Of a stretch of 64,000 nt of DNA, positions 17,234 through 26,435 are shown one piece after another. The position numbers were made by a program, and so were the translations under genes. Below the pieces are notes generated by a model, which did no database searches, was not told where the DNA came from, and was given only the letters and a program-made list of their open reading frames with translations. Origin of the DNA: Janthinobacterium lividum (GTDB taxonomy: Bacteria; Pseudomonadota; Gammaproteobacteria; Burkholderiales; Burkholderiaceae_D); NCBI RefSeq assembly GCF_034424625.1, contig NZ_CP139976.1:3100001-3164000 (forward strand). The letters are read 5' to 3'. Positions within the stretch are counted from its first letter, which is position 1. The number at the start of each line of letters is the position of its first letter.

Positions 17234-17252
17234 TATAATGAGAATCATTATC
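17234..17252 (+). promoter_or_regulatory. Fur box before sigma/FecR/receptor system 1
   Basis: TATAATGAGAATCATTATC matches 17 of 19 positions of the classical Fur consensus GATAATGATAATCATTATC. It lies about 22 bp upstream of the sigma factor start, where bound Fur would block transcription. Predicts iron repression of the sigma gene and so of the whole signalling system. Confidence 0.88.
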
Positions 17253-17274
17253 ATTAAAGTCGCCGGATCCGCTC

Positions 17275-17793
17275 TTGTCTGCCTTGCCTTTCCCTTCGAA
17301 TGACACGACCCTGGCCGCCAGCCTCTTCACGGGCCACCAGGGCTGGCTGCTGCAGCGCTTGCTGTTGCGCTTGCGTAACCGGGCCGAGGCGGAAGATGTC
17401 ACTTCTGAAACGTTTCTGCGCGTATTGCATGCGGGGCGCCTGGCCGCCATCCGCGAGCCGCGCGCCTACCTGACGACGGTGGCGAAAAGCATCTTGCTGC
17501 AGCAATGGCGGCGGCGCGATATCGAGCAGGCGTACATCGACACCCTGGCGCAGCTGCCGGACGCGGTCCAGCCATCGCCGGAAGAGCGTGCCGTGCTGCT
17601 CGAAGCGCTGGAGCGCCTGTCGCGCGCCCTCGATACCTTGTCTAGCAAGGCGCGCAGCGCTTTCCTGATGAGCCAGCTCGATGGCCTCACGTATGCGCAG
17701 ATCGCTGTTGAACTGGGCGTGTCGGCCAGCATGGTGCGCCAGTATATGGCGCAAGGCTTGCGCTGCTGCCTGGCCGCGGCGGATGCGGCATGA
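17275..17793 (+). CDS. FecI-family ECF sigma factor, system 1
   Basis: 172 residues. Region 2 (TGHQGWLLQRLLLRLRNRAEAEDVTSETFLRVL...REPRAYLTTVAKSILLQQWRRRD) and region 4 (LSSKARSAFLMSQLDGLTYAQIAVELGVSASMVRQYMAQGL) match iron-starvation ECF sigma factors of the FecI type. The start is a TTG; no ATG precedes the conserved part. Its 3' end overlaps the fecR gene by 4 bp. Expected role: when released by the FecR-like protein after ligand binding at the receptor, it transcribes the receptor gene two genes downstream. A strong Fur box lies just upstream. Confidence 0.92.
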   Translation: MSALPFPSNDTTLAASLFTGHQGWLLQRLLLRLRNRAEAEDVTSETFLRVLHAGRLAAIREPRAYLTTVAKSILLQQWRRRDIEQAYIDTLAQLPDAVQPSPEERAVLLEALERLSRALDTLSSKARSAFLMSQLDGLTYAQIAVELGVSASMVRQYMAQGLRCCLAAADAA

Positions 17794-18767
17794 GCATGTC
17801 CCCTGCGGTACAGGATGCGGCCATCGGCTGGCTGGTCGAGCTCAGCTCGGGCGAGGCGGACGAGGGCCAGCGCCAGGCCTTCATCCACTGGCTGGCCGCC
17901 GATGCGCGCCATGCAGCCGCGTGGCATACCCTGGGACGCGCCGTCGAGCATAGCGTCGGCCCGCTGCAGGCGGCGGGCGGGGCGGGGACCGTCGGGCAAA
18001 CCCTGGCGCGCGCCGCGCAACACGACAACAAGCGGCGCCAGCTGCTGCAGGGCGCCCTGTGCCTGGCGGGCGCGGCATTCGGCGGCGCCTGGCTGCTGCG
18101 CGGCAGCCCGTTTTTGCCGGACTGGAGCGCGGACCTGCATACGGCCACGGCCAAACGGGGCCGCTTTGCGCTGGCCGACGGCAGTGTGCTGACCTTGGAT
18201 GCCCGTTCTTCTGCCGACACGGACGTTACCCATGAACACCGGCAAGTCACCTTGCGCCAGGGACAGCTGCTGGCCCGCGTGGCGCAGCCGGCAAGCGCCC
18301 ATCCCTTCCTGCTGCGCAGCACGCACGGCACGGTGACGGCGCTGGGCAGCGAACTGATGTTGCGGCGCGAAGCGCTGGGCACCGTCGCGCTGGCCGTGCA
18401 GGGAGAGCTCGAAGTGCGCCCGGCCGGCAAAGGCCTGGCGCGCGTGCTGCGTCAGGGCCAGGCGGCGCGGTTTGACGAGGACCGCCTGACCATGTTGCCC
18501 GGCATGGCGGCAGGGCCGGCGACGGCGTGGGAGCAGGGCATGCTGCTGGCCGTCGACCAGCCGCTGGGCGAAGTGGTGGCCGCCTTGCGTCCCTACCGCC
18601 ACGGCTATATCGACATCACGCCGGCGGCCGCGGCGCTGCGCGTGTCGGGTAATTACTCGCTCGACGACAGCGGTGCCACCTTGCTGGCGCTGGCCGAAAC
18701 CCTGCCCGTGACCTTGCGCCAGGGCCCCGGCGGCTGGTGGACGGGGCTGGATCTGAAGGCAAGCTGA
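17790..18767 (+). CDS. FecR-family anti-sigma/signal transducer, system 1
   Basis: 325 residues. The N-terminal cytoplasmic DUF4880-like domain (AIGWLVELSSGEADEGQRQAFIHWL.....HAAAWHTLGR) would hold the sigma factor. One membrane helix lies near residues 82-102, followed by the periplasmic FecR domain (FALADGSVLTLDARSSADTDV) and a C-terminal STN-like part (YIDITPAAAALRVSGNYSLDD) that should contact the receptor signalling domain. Start overlaps the sigma stop (ATGA). The receptor starts 94 bp downstream. Confidence 0.92.
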   Translation: MSMSPAVQDAAIGWLVELSSGEADEGQRQAFIHWLAADARHAAAWHTLGRAVEHSVGPLQAAGGAGTVGQTLARAAQHDNKRRQLLQGALCLAGAAFGGAWLLRGSPFLPDWSADLHTATAKRGRFALADGSVLTLDARSSADTDVTHEHRQVTLRQGQLLARVAQPASAHPFLLRSTHGTVTALGSELMLRREALGTVALAVQGELEVRPAGKGLARVLRQGQAARFDEDRLTMLPGMAAGPATAWEQGMLLAVDQPLGEVVAALRPYRHGYIDITPAAAALRVSGNYSLDDSGATLLALAETLPVTLRQGPGGWWTGLDLKAS

Positions 18768-18861
18768 AATATTTTTGCGCCAGCACTGTCACTTTTGGCG
18801 CGTCGCGGCTCATACCTGGTGTAGCCCCACTTTTCCTTCACCACCAAGATAGAGTCCCAGC

Positions 18862-21237
18862 ATGCCACCATTGTTGATGCGCCAGATTCCCCTGGCTGTA
18901 ATGTTACTTTCCTGCGCCGTGCCTGCCGTCCTGGCGCAGACGCCATCGGTCCAGATCGCGCCAGCCACCGTGCGCTATGACGTGCCGTCCCAGCCCCTGA
19001 ACGCCAGCCTGATCGCCATTGCCAGCCGTGGCGGCGTGCGCATCTCCATCGATGCGGACCTGGCGCGCGGCGTCAGCGGGGCGGCCGTGCAGGGCGATTT
19101 CACGGCAGAGCAAGCCTTGCGCCGCGCCTTGCAGGGCACGCAGCTGGCCCTGCTCAAGACCGGTAGCGGCGTCTATACGGTACAAGCAGCCGCACCACAA
19201 GCTTCCGCCGCCCAGCCGGAAGCGACCATGCCGGAAGTGCTCATCACCACCAATTACCTGGGCCAGGTGACGGAAGACACGGGCTCGTACACGACGGGCG
19301 CGGTCAGCACGGCCAACCGCCTGGTGCTGTCGCCGCGCGAGACGCCGCACGCGGTCAGCGTCGTCACGCGCCAGCAGATGGACGATTTCGGCCTGGTGCA
19401 GCTCAGCGAGGTGCTCAGCCACACGCCCGGCGTGTACGTGCAGCACATCGACAGCGAGCGCACGATCTATTATGCGCGCGGTTTTTCGCTCGACAATTTC
19501 AGCTACGACGGCTTGCCGTGGACGCGCGACGCCTCGCTGAACCTGGGCGAGTCCCTGGCCAACATGGATCTGTACGACCGGGTCGAGGTGCTGAAAGGCG
19601 CGAATGCGCTGATGAGCGGTGCCGGCACGCCGGGCGCCACCGTCAACCTGATCCGCAAGAAGCCCACGCGCGAACTGCGCGCGCTGGCCGACCTGTCGGC
19701 TGGATCGTGGAGCAATTACCGCGGCATGGTCGATGTGGGCGGCCCCCTGAACGACAGCGGCAGCGTGCGCGCGCGCGCCGTGGCTTCGTACCAGGACAAG
19801 CATTCCTTTGTCGACCGCTACCAGCGCCGCTCCGAACTGGCGTATGGCACGCTGGAAGCGGATCTGTCGCCGCGCACTTTGCTGACCGTGGGCGCCGACT
19901 ATCAGCACACGGTGCCGCGCAATAGCGACTGGGGTGGCGCGCCCCTGTTCGACGCGGACGGCAAGCGCTTCACCATGCCCCGTTCGTTCAACGGCGCGCC
20001 CACCTGGAGCACGCAGCAGACGGAAGCCAAATCCGTCTTCGCCTCGCTCGAGCACACGTTTGACAATGGCTGGCTGGCCAATTTGCGCCTGATCCACCAG
20101 GCCAATGCGCTGTATGCGCCCGTCGCCTATCTTGACGGCTTCCCGAAGGCGGACGGCAGCGGCACGTCCGTCACGGCGCGCCAGTACAACAGCGACGCCA
20201 CCAGCAATGGCCTGGACATGTACGCCAAGGGCCCGTTCACCCTGCTGGGCCGCACGCATGAGCTGGTGGTGGGCGCGAACGCCTACCGCAAGCAGTCGGA
20301 CGACGTCTTCAGCCCGTATTCCTTCATCAAGGTCGACAATATTTATACCTACCGGGGCATCGTGGCTGAGCCAAAATGGGAGCTGGACACGGCCCGCGAA
20401 GTCATCCGTCAGAAGGCCGTGTATGCGACGGGCCGCTTTTCGCTGCCGCAGGGCGTGCACGTGATCGTGGGCGGGCGCCTGTCGTCCTACGTCAATCCCA
20501 CGGCCGACATCGATGAGTCGTCGATCTTCACGCCGTATGCGGGCCTGACCTGGGATTTTGCGCCGGATCTGACGGCGTTTGCCAGCTACAGCGATATCTT
20601 CAGTCCGCAAAACAGCCGCGACGTCGACAACAAGACTCTGGACCCGATGCTGGGCAAGAATATCGAGGCGGGCGTGAAGGGCGTGTTCCTGAATGGCCGC
20701 CTGAACGCCAGCGCGGCCGCCTTCGAGGTGCGCCAGGATAACTACGCGGAATACGTTGACGAGGTCAACAAGGTGACGGGCATGGATGCCTACCGCGCCA
20801 TCGACGGCGTGCGTTCGCGCGGCGTGGAACTGGAAGTGTCGGGCCAGCTCATGCCGGGCTGGCAGTTGCAGGCCGGCTACACGCACAAGATCGCGCGCGA
20901 CGCCAGCGGCAAGGTCAACACGCTGGCGCCGGAAGACCAGCTCAGCCTGTACAGCACCTGGCAGCCGATGCCGCGCCTGACGGTGGGCGGCGGCGCCCGC
21001 TGGCAATCGCACACCTGGCAGAAAACCCGGGCCGTGCGCGGCGGCACCACCACTGTGCACCAGGGCTCGTATGCCGTCTTCGACGCCATGGCGCGCTACC
21101 AGATCTCCGACCGCCTGGCCGTGTCGCTCAACCTCAATAATCTGGGCGACCGCACTTACTATGGCATCAGCACGGGTCGCCGGGTCAGCTATGGCGATCC
21201 GCGCAATGCGATGCTGAGCTTGAGTTACCGCTATTGA
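18862..21237 (+). CDS. TonB-dependent siderophore receptor/transducer with STN domain, system 1
   Basis: 791 residues. A signal peptide is followed by an STN signalling domain (about residues 30-110), a TonB-box-like PEVLITT near residue 125, a plug domain (SPRETPHAVSVVTRQQMDDFGL...GVEVLKGANALMSGAGTPGATVNLIRKKP) and a 22-strand barrel ending in an aromatic residue (LSLSYRY). The layout matches FecA/FpvA/FoxA-type transducers for ferric siderophores. It completes the sigma-FecR-receptor triad. Siderophore identity cannot be read from sequence. An in-frame ATG five codons later is an alternative start. Confidence 0.9.
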   Translation: MPPLLMRQIPLAVMLLSCAVPAVLAQTPSVQIAPATVRYDVPSQPLNASLIAIASRGGVRISIDADLARGVSGAAVQGDFTAEQALRRALQGTQLALLKTGSGVYTVQAAAPQASAAQPEATMPEVLITTNYLGQVTEDTGSYTTGAVSTANRLVLSPRETPHAVSVVTRQQMDDFGLVQLSEVLSHTPGVYVQHIDSERTIYYARGFSLDNFSYDGLPWTRDASLNLGESLANMDLYDRVEVLKGANALMSGAGTPGATVNLIRKKPTRELRALADLSAGSWSNYRGMVDVGGPLNDSGSVRARAVASYQDKHSFVDRYQRRSELAYGTLEADLSPRTLLTVGADYQHTVPRNSDWGGAPLFDADGKRFTMPRSFNGAPTWSTQQTEAKSVFASLEHTFDNGWLANLRLIHQANALYAPVAYLDGFPKADGSGTSVTARQYNSDATSNGLDMYAKGPFTLLGRTHELVVGANAYRKQSDDVFSPYSFIKVDNIYTYRGIVAEPKWELDTAREVIRQKAVYATGRFSLPQGVHVIVGGRLSSYVNPTADIDESSIFTPYAGLTWDFAPDLTAFASYSDIFSPQNSRDVDNKTLDPMLGKNIEAGVKGVFLNGRLNASAAAFEVRQDNYAEYVDEVNKVTGMDAYRAIDGVRSRGVELEVSGQLMPGWQLQAGYTHKIARDASGKVNTLAPEDQLSLYSTWQPMPRLTVGGGARWQSHTWQKTRAVRGGTTTVHQGSYAVFDAMARYQISDRLAVSLNLNNLGDRTYYGISTGRRVSYGDPRNAMLSLSYRY

Positions 21238-21254
21238 TGTGTAGTCAGCGCAGA

Positions 21255-21273
21255 CCGGGCGCATGCCGCCCGG
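21255..21273. terminator. Possible bidirectional terminator hairpin between convergent receptors
   Basis: CCGGGCG and CGCCCGG form a 7-bp GC stem with a 5-nt loop in the 48-bp gap between two convergent receptor genes. There is no clear T-run on either side, so it may only weakly terminate. Confidence 0.35.
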
Positions 21274-21285
21274 CCTGCATGCGCA

Positions 21286-23706
21286 TTAGAAGCGGTAGGT
21301 CAACGTCCCCCTGACACTGCGCGGCACGCCATACGTGCCTTGCGCATAGGTGTTGATGTTGATGTATTTCTTGTCCAGCGCGTTTTCCACGTTCAGCTGG
21401 GCCGTCAGCTGGCGCGACAGCTGGTACGTGGCCATCAGGCTCACCGTGCTGTAGGCTTCCTGCGTCACTCTTTCCTTGCCGTTCGGGCCCTCGTCGTCAA
21501 AGTAGAACTTGCTTTGCCAGTTGACGCCGCCGCCCACGGTGAGGTCGGGGCGTACTTTCCACGTGGTAAATAATCGCGCCGTCGAGCGTGGAGACAGGGT
21601 GTTGATGTCCTGCTGCTCGCGGTCCCTGGCGCGGAAGTGGCTGGCGCTGGCAGTCACGTTCCAGCCCGGCGCCAGGCGGCCCGACAATTCCCCCTCGATG
21701 CCGCGGCTGGTGGCGCCCCGTGCCGCATAATATGCTTGCGTGGTGGTGCCGGGAACCCGGTGCGCGCCGTCCGGCTGGGCCAGCTTGTCCTGCTTGATTT
21801 CAAAGATGCCGATGGAACCGTTGGCCCGGCCCCCGGCCAGTTCGCCCTTCAAGCCCACTTCCATGCTTTGCCCCGTCAGCGGGTCCAGCCAGGCGCCCGC
21901 GCGGTCCTGGTTTTCCTGCGGGCGGAAGATGTCCGTGTAGCTGGCATATGCCGAATACGTCTCATTGAGATCGATCACCACGCCCGCGTAGGGCACGAAC
22001 TTGCTCTTGGCGAAGGCAAAGCGGGCGCTGCCGTCAAAGCCGATGCGGTCCTTGTCCCAGCGGCTCAAACGCCCGCCGAGGATCAGCCTGGTGTGCTCGG
22101 CAAGATTCAGCCGCGCCGCGCCGTAGGCGCCATATTGCTTGGTCGTGTATTTTTCCGACAGCACGAGTTCGCCCCAGGCCGGCTGCGGGTAGCTGCCATC
22201 CCAGGCGAGGAAATTGCCGATCGGTTCAGGGTCGAGCGCTTCCTTGACGCTGAACTCGGCGTGCTGCACCGTGTAATTGGCGCCGACGATGATTTCATGC
22301 TGGCGTCCGCCCAGGGTAAATGGCCCGGACAGCTTCACGTCGGCGCTGCTTTGGTCGCGCGCGCCGATGTAGCGGTTCGGATAGCCGAGCATGCCCAGGC
22401 CCGTGATTCTATCGGGCCGTTCCGCCAGGAATACCAGCGGCGTGTCTTCCGTATGCTTGCTGTACATGGCTTGCGCCTGCGCTTTCCAACCCTGGCCCAG
22501 CGCGTGTTCCAGCGTGGCGTGCACATTCGTCTGTTCCGTGGCCCAGGCGGCCCAGCGGGGCGCCGTCGTTACGGAACGGTCGAAATCGGTGCGCGAGCCG
22601 TCGCTGTACCACAGGGGGAAGCCGCCCCAGTTGCTGCCTTTCGGGTCGTTCTTCTGGTAGCTGGCGCCCAGCATGGCCACGGTGCCGGGCGCCAGGTCCG
22701 CCTCGACGGTGGCGTAGACGAGCTGGCGCTGGTTCGAATAGCCATTGGTAAACGACTTGCGGTCTTGCCAGGCGCCCGCCACCCGGCCGCGCACGGAGCC
22801 GTCCCCGTTCAGCGGCGTGGCCAGGTCGAGCGTGCCCCGGTAATCGCGCCACGAGCCGGCCGCCAGCGACCATTGCCCTTCGAATTGCCTGGCGCTGGCC
22901 CGCTTGCGCAGCAGGTTGATCGAGGCCGACGGGTAGCCGGCGCCCGTCAGCAAGCCCGTGGCGCCGCGCGTCACCTCCACGCGGTCATAGATCAGCGAAT
23001 CCATTTCCGATTCGCCGCCCGAATACTGCACCTTATAGGTGGTGGGCACGCCGTCGTACTGGAAATTGTCGACGTCGAAGCCGCGCGCGGAAAACGTGCT
23101 GCGTTCCGTGTCGAACTGGTTGACGGCGATGCCGGGCGTATTGCGCAGCACGTCGCGCACCGTCAGCAAGTCCTGGTCGTCCATGCGCTGGCGCGTGATG
23201 ACGCTGACCGATTGCGGCGTCTCGCGCAGCGACAGCACCAGGCCCGTGGCGCTGGCCGTGGCCGGCGTCGTGTACGAGCCCGTGCCTTCCGTGCTCGTGC
23301 TGCGCTCGGCCGTGGCGCGCACGGCGATGCCGGGCAGGGTGGCCGCGTCGGCCGCCGATGGCAGCCTGCGCACGGCGTAGTGGCCACCGCCCTGGTCGAC
23401 AGCGTATAGGCCGCTGCCATCGAGCAGGCGGGCGAAACCGTCGGCCACCTGGTAGTTGCCGTTCAAGCCGCGGCTGTTCAAGCCCGCATACAGGCTGGCG
23501 GCGCCGGAAATGCTGACCCCGGCGTCGGACGCAAACGCGGACAGGACGGCGCCGAGGGGGCCGGCGGCCACCTGGTAGTGGCGCGCGGGCGCCTGCTGCG
23601 GTTGCTGCTGGGCGGATGCGGGCGCGCTCAAGGCCAGGCTGCCCAGCAGGGCCAGGGTAATGCTGGTGTGGCGGTAGTGCTTCATTGCTTGTTTCCCTTC
23701 GTTCAT
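21286..23706 (-). CDS. TonB-dependent siderophore receptor/transducer with STN domain, system 2
   Basis: 806 residues from the chosen ATG; an ATG seven codons later (23685), with GAAGGG upstream, is nearly as good. Signal peptide (ALLGSLALSAPASAQ), STN domain (YQVAAGPLGAVLSAFASDAGVSIS..., about residues 45-120), then plug (SLRETPQSVSVITRQRMDDQDLLTVRDVL...VEVTRGATGLLTGAGYPSASINLLRKR) and barrel ending in GTLTYRF. It resembles the receptor of system 3 more than that of system 1 by eye (shared YDRVE..RGATGLLTGAG and QQ-linked plug motifs). Transcribed toward system 1. Likely imports a ferric siderophore and signals through the adjacent FecR. Confidence 0.9.
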   Translation of the reverse strand: MNEGKQAMKHYRHTSITLALLGSLALSAPASAQQQPQQAPARHYQVAAGPLGAVLSAFASDAGVSISGAASLYAGLNSRGLNGNYQVADGFARLLDGSGLYAVDQGGGHYAVRRLPSAADAATLPGIAVRATAERSTSTEGTGSYTTPATASATGLVLSLRETPQSVSVITRQRMDDQDLLTVRDVLRNTPGIAVNQFDTERSTFSARGFDVDNFQYDGVPTTYKVQYSGGESEMDSLIYDRVEVTRGATGLLTGAGYPSASINLLRKRASARQFEGQWSLAAGSWRDYRGTLDLATPLNGDGSVRGRVAGAWQDRKSFTNGYSNQRQLVYATVEADLAPGTVAMLGASYQKNDPKGSNWGGFPLWYSDGSRTDFDRSVTTAPRWAAWATEQTNVHATLEHALGQGWKAQAQAMYSKHTEDTPLVFLAERPDRITGLGMLGYPNRYIGARDQSSADVKLSGPFTLGGRQHEIIVGANYTVQHAEFSVKEALDPEPIGNFLAWDGSYPQPAWGELVLSEKYTTKQYGAYGAARLNLAEHTRLILGGRLSRWDKDRIGFDGSARFAFAKSKFVPYAGVVIDLNETYSAYASYTDIFRPQENQDRAGAWLDPLTGQSMEVGLKGELAGGRANGSIGIFEIKQDKLAQPDGAHRVPGTTTQAYYAARGATSRGIEGELSGRLAPGWNVTASASHFRARDREQQDINTLSPRSTARLFTTWKVRPDLTVGGGVNWQSKFYFDDEGPNGKERVTQEAYSTVSLMATYQLSRQLTAQLNVENALDKKYININTYAQGTYGVPRSVRGTLTYRF

Positions 23707-23768
23707 GTGTTGGTCCTGTGTGGATTGACGGGGCACATGACGGAAAGGGACATTGTTCTCAAAAATTT

Positions 23769-24737
23769 TTATGCGGGCCCGACGGAAATCCACCAACGGC
23801 TGTGGCGCCTTACGCGGATGGGCAGCGACGCTTGCAGCAGGGCCAGCAGGGCGTCCGTGTCGCGCAGCTGGTACACGCCCGACACCCTCAGCCGCGCCAC
23901 GGCCGGATCGCAGCGCACCACGCCGTGGCGGTAGCGGGCCAGCTGCGCCAGCACCTGGTCCAGCGGCGTGTCGTCCGCGTACAGCAGGCCCTTGAGCCAC
24001 GCGGACGCATGCGGCGCCAGCGGCTGCGGCGCGCCGGCGGCCGTTTCATCGAAACTGGCTTGCCAGCCCGCCTGCACGATGACGGGCTGGCCTTCGGCGG
24101 GCCGCACTTCCACGGCGCCCTGCGAGACGGCCACGTGGGTACGCGCGCCCAGCAGACGGTCCTCCTGGCGCACCGTGAAGCGCGTGCCGAGGGCGCGGAC
24201 GCTGCCGTTGCTGGTGCGCACGATGAAGGGACGCCCGAGGGGATCGGGGCTGGTCGCCACGTGTATCTCTCCGCCGCGCAGCTGGACCAGGCGCAGCGCG
24301 TCGCTGAAAACGATGTCGGCGGCGCTGGCCGTATTCAGGCTGAGTTCGCTGCCATCGGCCAGGGTGAGGTGGCGGATTTCGCCTGTCGCCGTGCGCAGCT
24401 CGGCCGTCCAGGCTTGCCATGGCGCCACGCGCAGCATGGCCCAGCCGGCTGGGCCGGCGACGATCAGCACGGCCAGGGTCTTCAGGATGGCGCGGCGCTG
24501 CGCGCGGGCCGGACGGTCCAGCACTTGCCTGGACAAGGGCATGGCCAGCGGCGGAGGCAGCATGCCAAAGGTGCGGCACACTTGCTCGGCGCGCTGCCAC
24601 GCCGTTTCATGGTCGGGGTGGGCGGCGCGCCAGCGGGCCAGCCCCTGTTGCGCGGCAGCGTCCAGTTCGCCGCCTTGCAGGCGCATCATCCAGTGCGCCG
24701 CTTCGCGCGCGGCGCGCGCATCGAGGGCCGCGCTCAT
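23769..24737 (-). CDS. FecR-family anti-sigma/signal transducer, system 2
   Basis: 322 residues. N-terminal DUF4880-like segment (AREAAHWMMRLQGGELDAAAQQGLARW), one membrane helix around residues 83-101 (ILKTLAVLIVAGPAGWAML), FecR domain (IRHLTLADGSELSLNTASAADIVFSD) and a C-terminal STN-like domain (HGVVRCDPAVARLRVSGVYQLRDTDALL). Lies 1 bp after the sigma gene stop and 62 bp before the receptor gene, in the standard sigma-FecR-receptor order. Confidence 0.92.
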   Translation of the reverse strand: MSAALDARAAREAAHWMMRLQGGELDAAAQQGLARWRAAHPDHETAWQRAEQVCRTFGMLPPPLAMPLSRQVLDRPARAQRRAILKTLAVLIVAGPAGWAMLRVAPWQAWTAELRTATGEIRHLTLADGSELSLNTASAADIVFSDALRLVQLRGGEIHVATSPDPLGRPFIVRTSNGSVRALGTRFTVRQEDRLLGARTHVAVSQGAVEVRPAEGQPVIVQAGWQASFDETAAGAPQPLAPHASAWLKGLLYADDTPLDQVLAQLARYRHGVVRCDPAVARLRVSGVYQLRDTDALLALLQASLPIRVRRHSRWWISVGPA

Positions 24738-24738
24738 G

Positions 24739-25251
24739 TCAGGCCAGCAGCAGGATGCATTGTTCGAACGCCTGCACCATGTAGCGCTTGACGGTGCGCT
24801 CGCTGACGTTCAGGCGCGCGGCGATGTCCGCATACGCCATGCCTTCCAGCTGCGACAGCAGGAAGGCCGTGCGCACCTTTGCCCCCAGGCCGTCGAGCAT
24901 GGCGTCGATCTGGTGCAGGGTTTCCAGGATCAGCAAGCGGTCTTCCGCCGACGGCGTGACGGGGGCGGGCAGCTGCGCCAGGGTGGCCAGCCATGCCTGT
25001 TCCAGCGACTGGCGGCGGTAATGGTCGATCAGCAGGCGGCGCGCCACGGTGGTCAGGTAGGCGCGCGGCTCGCGCAGGGTGACGGCGCGCTCGCCGGGCG
25101 TGGCCAGCAGCTTGACGAAGGTATCCTGCGCCAGGTCGGCCGCGTGATCCGTACAGGACAATTTGCCGCGCAGCCAGCGCAGCAGCCACGGATGGTGCTG
25201 GCCATACAGCAGTGCGACAGGATCGGCGGCGGGGGATACGGCAGACGTCAC
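24739..25251 (-). CDS. FecI-family ECF sigma factor, system 2
   Basis: 170 residues from a GTG preceded by TGGAG at 6-bp spacing; the upstream ATG at 25296 is in frame but has no ribosome site and would add 15 atypical residues. Region 2 (HHPWLLRWLRGKL...AADLAQDTFVKLL...REPRAYLTTVARRLLIDHYRRQ) and region 4 (VRTAFLLSQLEGMAYADIAARLNVSERTVKRYMVQAFEQC) are clear. Expected to direct transcription of the receptor gene at 21286 after signalling. A Fur-box-like sequence lies about 65 bp upstream. Confidence 0.92.
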   Translation of the reverse strand: MTSAVSPAADPVALLYGQHHPWLLRWLRGKLSCTDHAADLAQDTFVKLLATPGERAVTLREPRAYLTTVARRLLIDHYRRQSLEQAWLATLAQLPAPVTPSAEDRLLILETLHQIDAMLDGLGAKVRTAFLLSQLEGMAYADIAARLNVSERTVKRYMVQAFEQCILLLA

Positions 25252-25315
25252 GATACACTCCAGGTTGGCGCTGAAGTTCCCCCAGGCCGCCGGCAAGTGC
25301 AGGTTCTTCTTGAAT

Positions 25316-25334
25316 GCGAATGGTTCTCATTTTA
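25316..25334 (-). promoter_or_regulatory. Fur-box-like site before sigma/FecR/receptor system 2
   Basis: Read on the minus strand, AAAATGAGAACCATTCGC matches about 13 of 18 aligned positions of the Fur consensus, including the central ATGAGAA.CATT core shared with the stronger box at 17234. It sits 65-83 bp upstream of the sigma GTG. Degenerate, so moderate confidence. Confidence 0.6.
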
Positions 25335-25439
25335 CATTGGCGTGCCTGAATGTCAATGCGGCAGCCGGATTGGCATGGCAATCATGCTCTTTCCGCTATA
25401 CTGGCCCCCCGGCACTGCCGCCATTCTTTGAAAATCACC

Positions 25440-26426
25440 ATGGACTTGAGTACCCACGCCGCCGTCGTCAATGGCGAAGCCTATCGCGATGGCAGGAAGA
25501 TCGCCCATTTCGATATCGACAAGGTGGGCGACTTCCTCGGCGATCCCGATTGTTTCGTGTGGATCGGCCTGGCCAGCCCCGACGTCACGGCCATGCAGGC
25601 GCTGCAAACGGCTTTCGGCTTGCACGAACTGGCCGTCGAAGATGCGCAGGGCGCGCACGAGCGGCCCAAGCTGGAAGAATACGGCGACACCCTGTTCATG
25701 GTGATGCACACGGCGACCCTGGACGGCGAGGCCATCGTCTATGGCGAAACCCACGTCTTTCTCGGCCCCCGCTTCATCATCACGGTGCGCCACGGCGCCT
25801 CTGCCGGCTATGCGAAGTTGCGTGAGCGCAAGGAAAGCATGCCCGAGAAGCTGGCTAGCGGCCCTGGCTACGTGCTGTATTCCATCATCGATTTCATCGT
25901 CGACCAGTACCAGCCCTGCATCGACCATTTGCAGGCCCGCTTCCAGCACCATGAGCTGCAGCTCTTCAAGCCCAGCTTGAGCGAAGACAAGCTGCAGGAT
26001 TTCTACCAGCTCAAGACGGAACTGCTGAAGCTCGACGCGGCCGTCAATCCCCTGCATGACATCTGCACCCAGCTGATCCGTTTCCATGGCGACATCGTGC
26101 CCAAGGAAAACCGCATCTATTACCGCGACATTCTCGACCACGTCAAACGGGTCACGCACACGGCGGGGCAGATGCGCGAACTGGTCAATTCAGCCATGCA
26201 GGTGGCGCTGGGGCAAATTTCGATCCGCCAGAACGAGGTCGTCAAGCGCCTGGCCGCCTGGGCCGCCATCCTGGCCGTGCCCACCATGGTCTTCAGCCTG
26301 TACGGCATGAACTTCGAATTCATGCCGGAACTGAAGTGGCGCGGCAGCTATCCGGCCGTGATCGTCGTCATCATCGCCGGCTGCTACTGGCTGCACCGGC
26401 GCCTGAAGCGCGAAGGCTGGCTGTAG
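25440..26426 (+). CDS. corA: CorA-family magnesium/cobalt transporter
   Basis: 328 residues. A large N-terminal cytoplasmic domain (FVWIGLASPDVTAMQALQTAFGLHELAVEDAQ) is followed by a long helix and two C-terminal membrane segments. The CorA signature YGMNFEFMPEL sits at the end of the first membrane helix; the final helix (YPAVIVVIIAGCYWL) and basic tail complete the fold. Known role: pentameric Mg2+ channel of the inner membrane. The ATG at 25440 agrees with the usual family start; the frame is open from 25350. It is convergent with the hydrolase gene that follows, only 9 bp apart. Confidence 0.93.
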   Translation: MDLSTHAAVVNGEAYRDGRKIAHFDIDKVGDFLGDPDCFVWIGLASPDVTAMQALQTAFGLHELAVEDAQGAHERPKLEEYGDTLFMVMHTATLDGEAIVYGETHVFLGPRFIITVRHGASAGYAKLRERKESMPEKLASGPGYVLYSIIDFIVDQYQPCIDHLQARFQHHELQLFKPSLSEDKLQDFYQLKTELLKLDAAVNPLHDICTQLIRFHGDIVPKENRIYYRDILDHVKRVTHTAGQMRELVNSAMQVALGQISIRQNEVVKRLAAWAAILAVPTMVFSLYGMNFEFMPELKWRGSYPAVIVVIIAGCYWLHRRLKREGWL

Positions 26427-26435
26427 CCGGCAGGC

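Noticed and set aside
18904..23409. Long antisense frames over the two convergent receptors
   Set aside because: Both strands are fully explained by STN-plug-barrel receptors; the antisense products are low-complexity.
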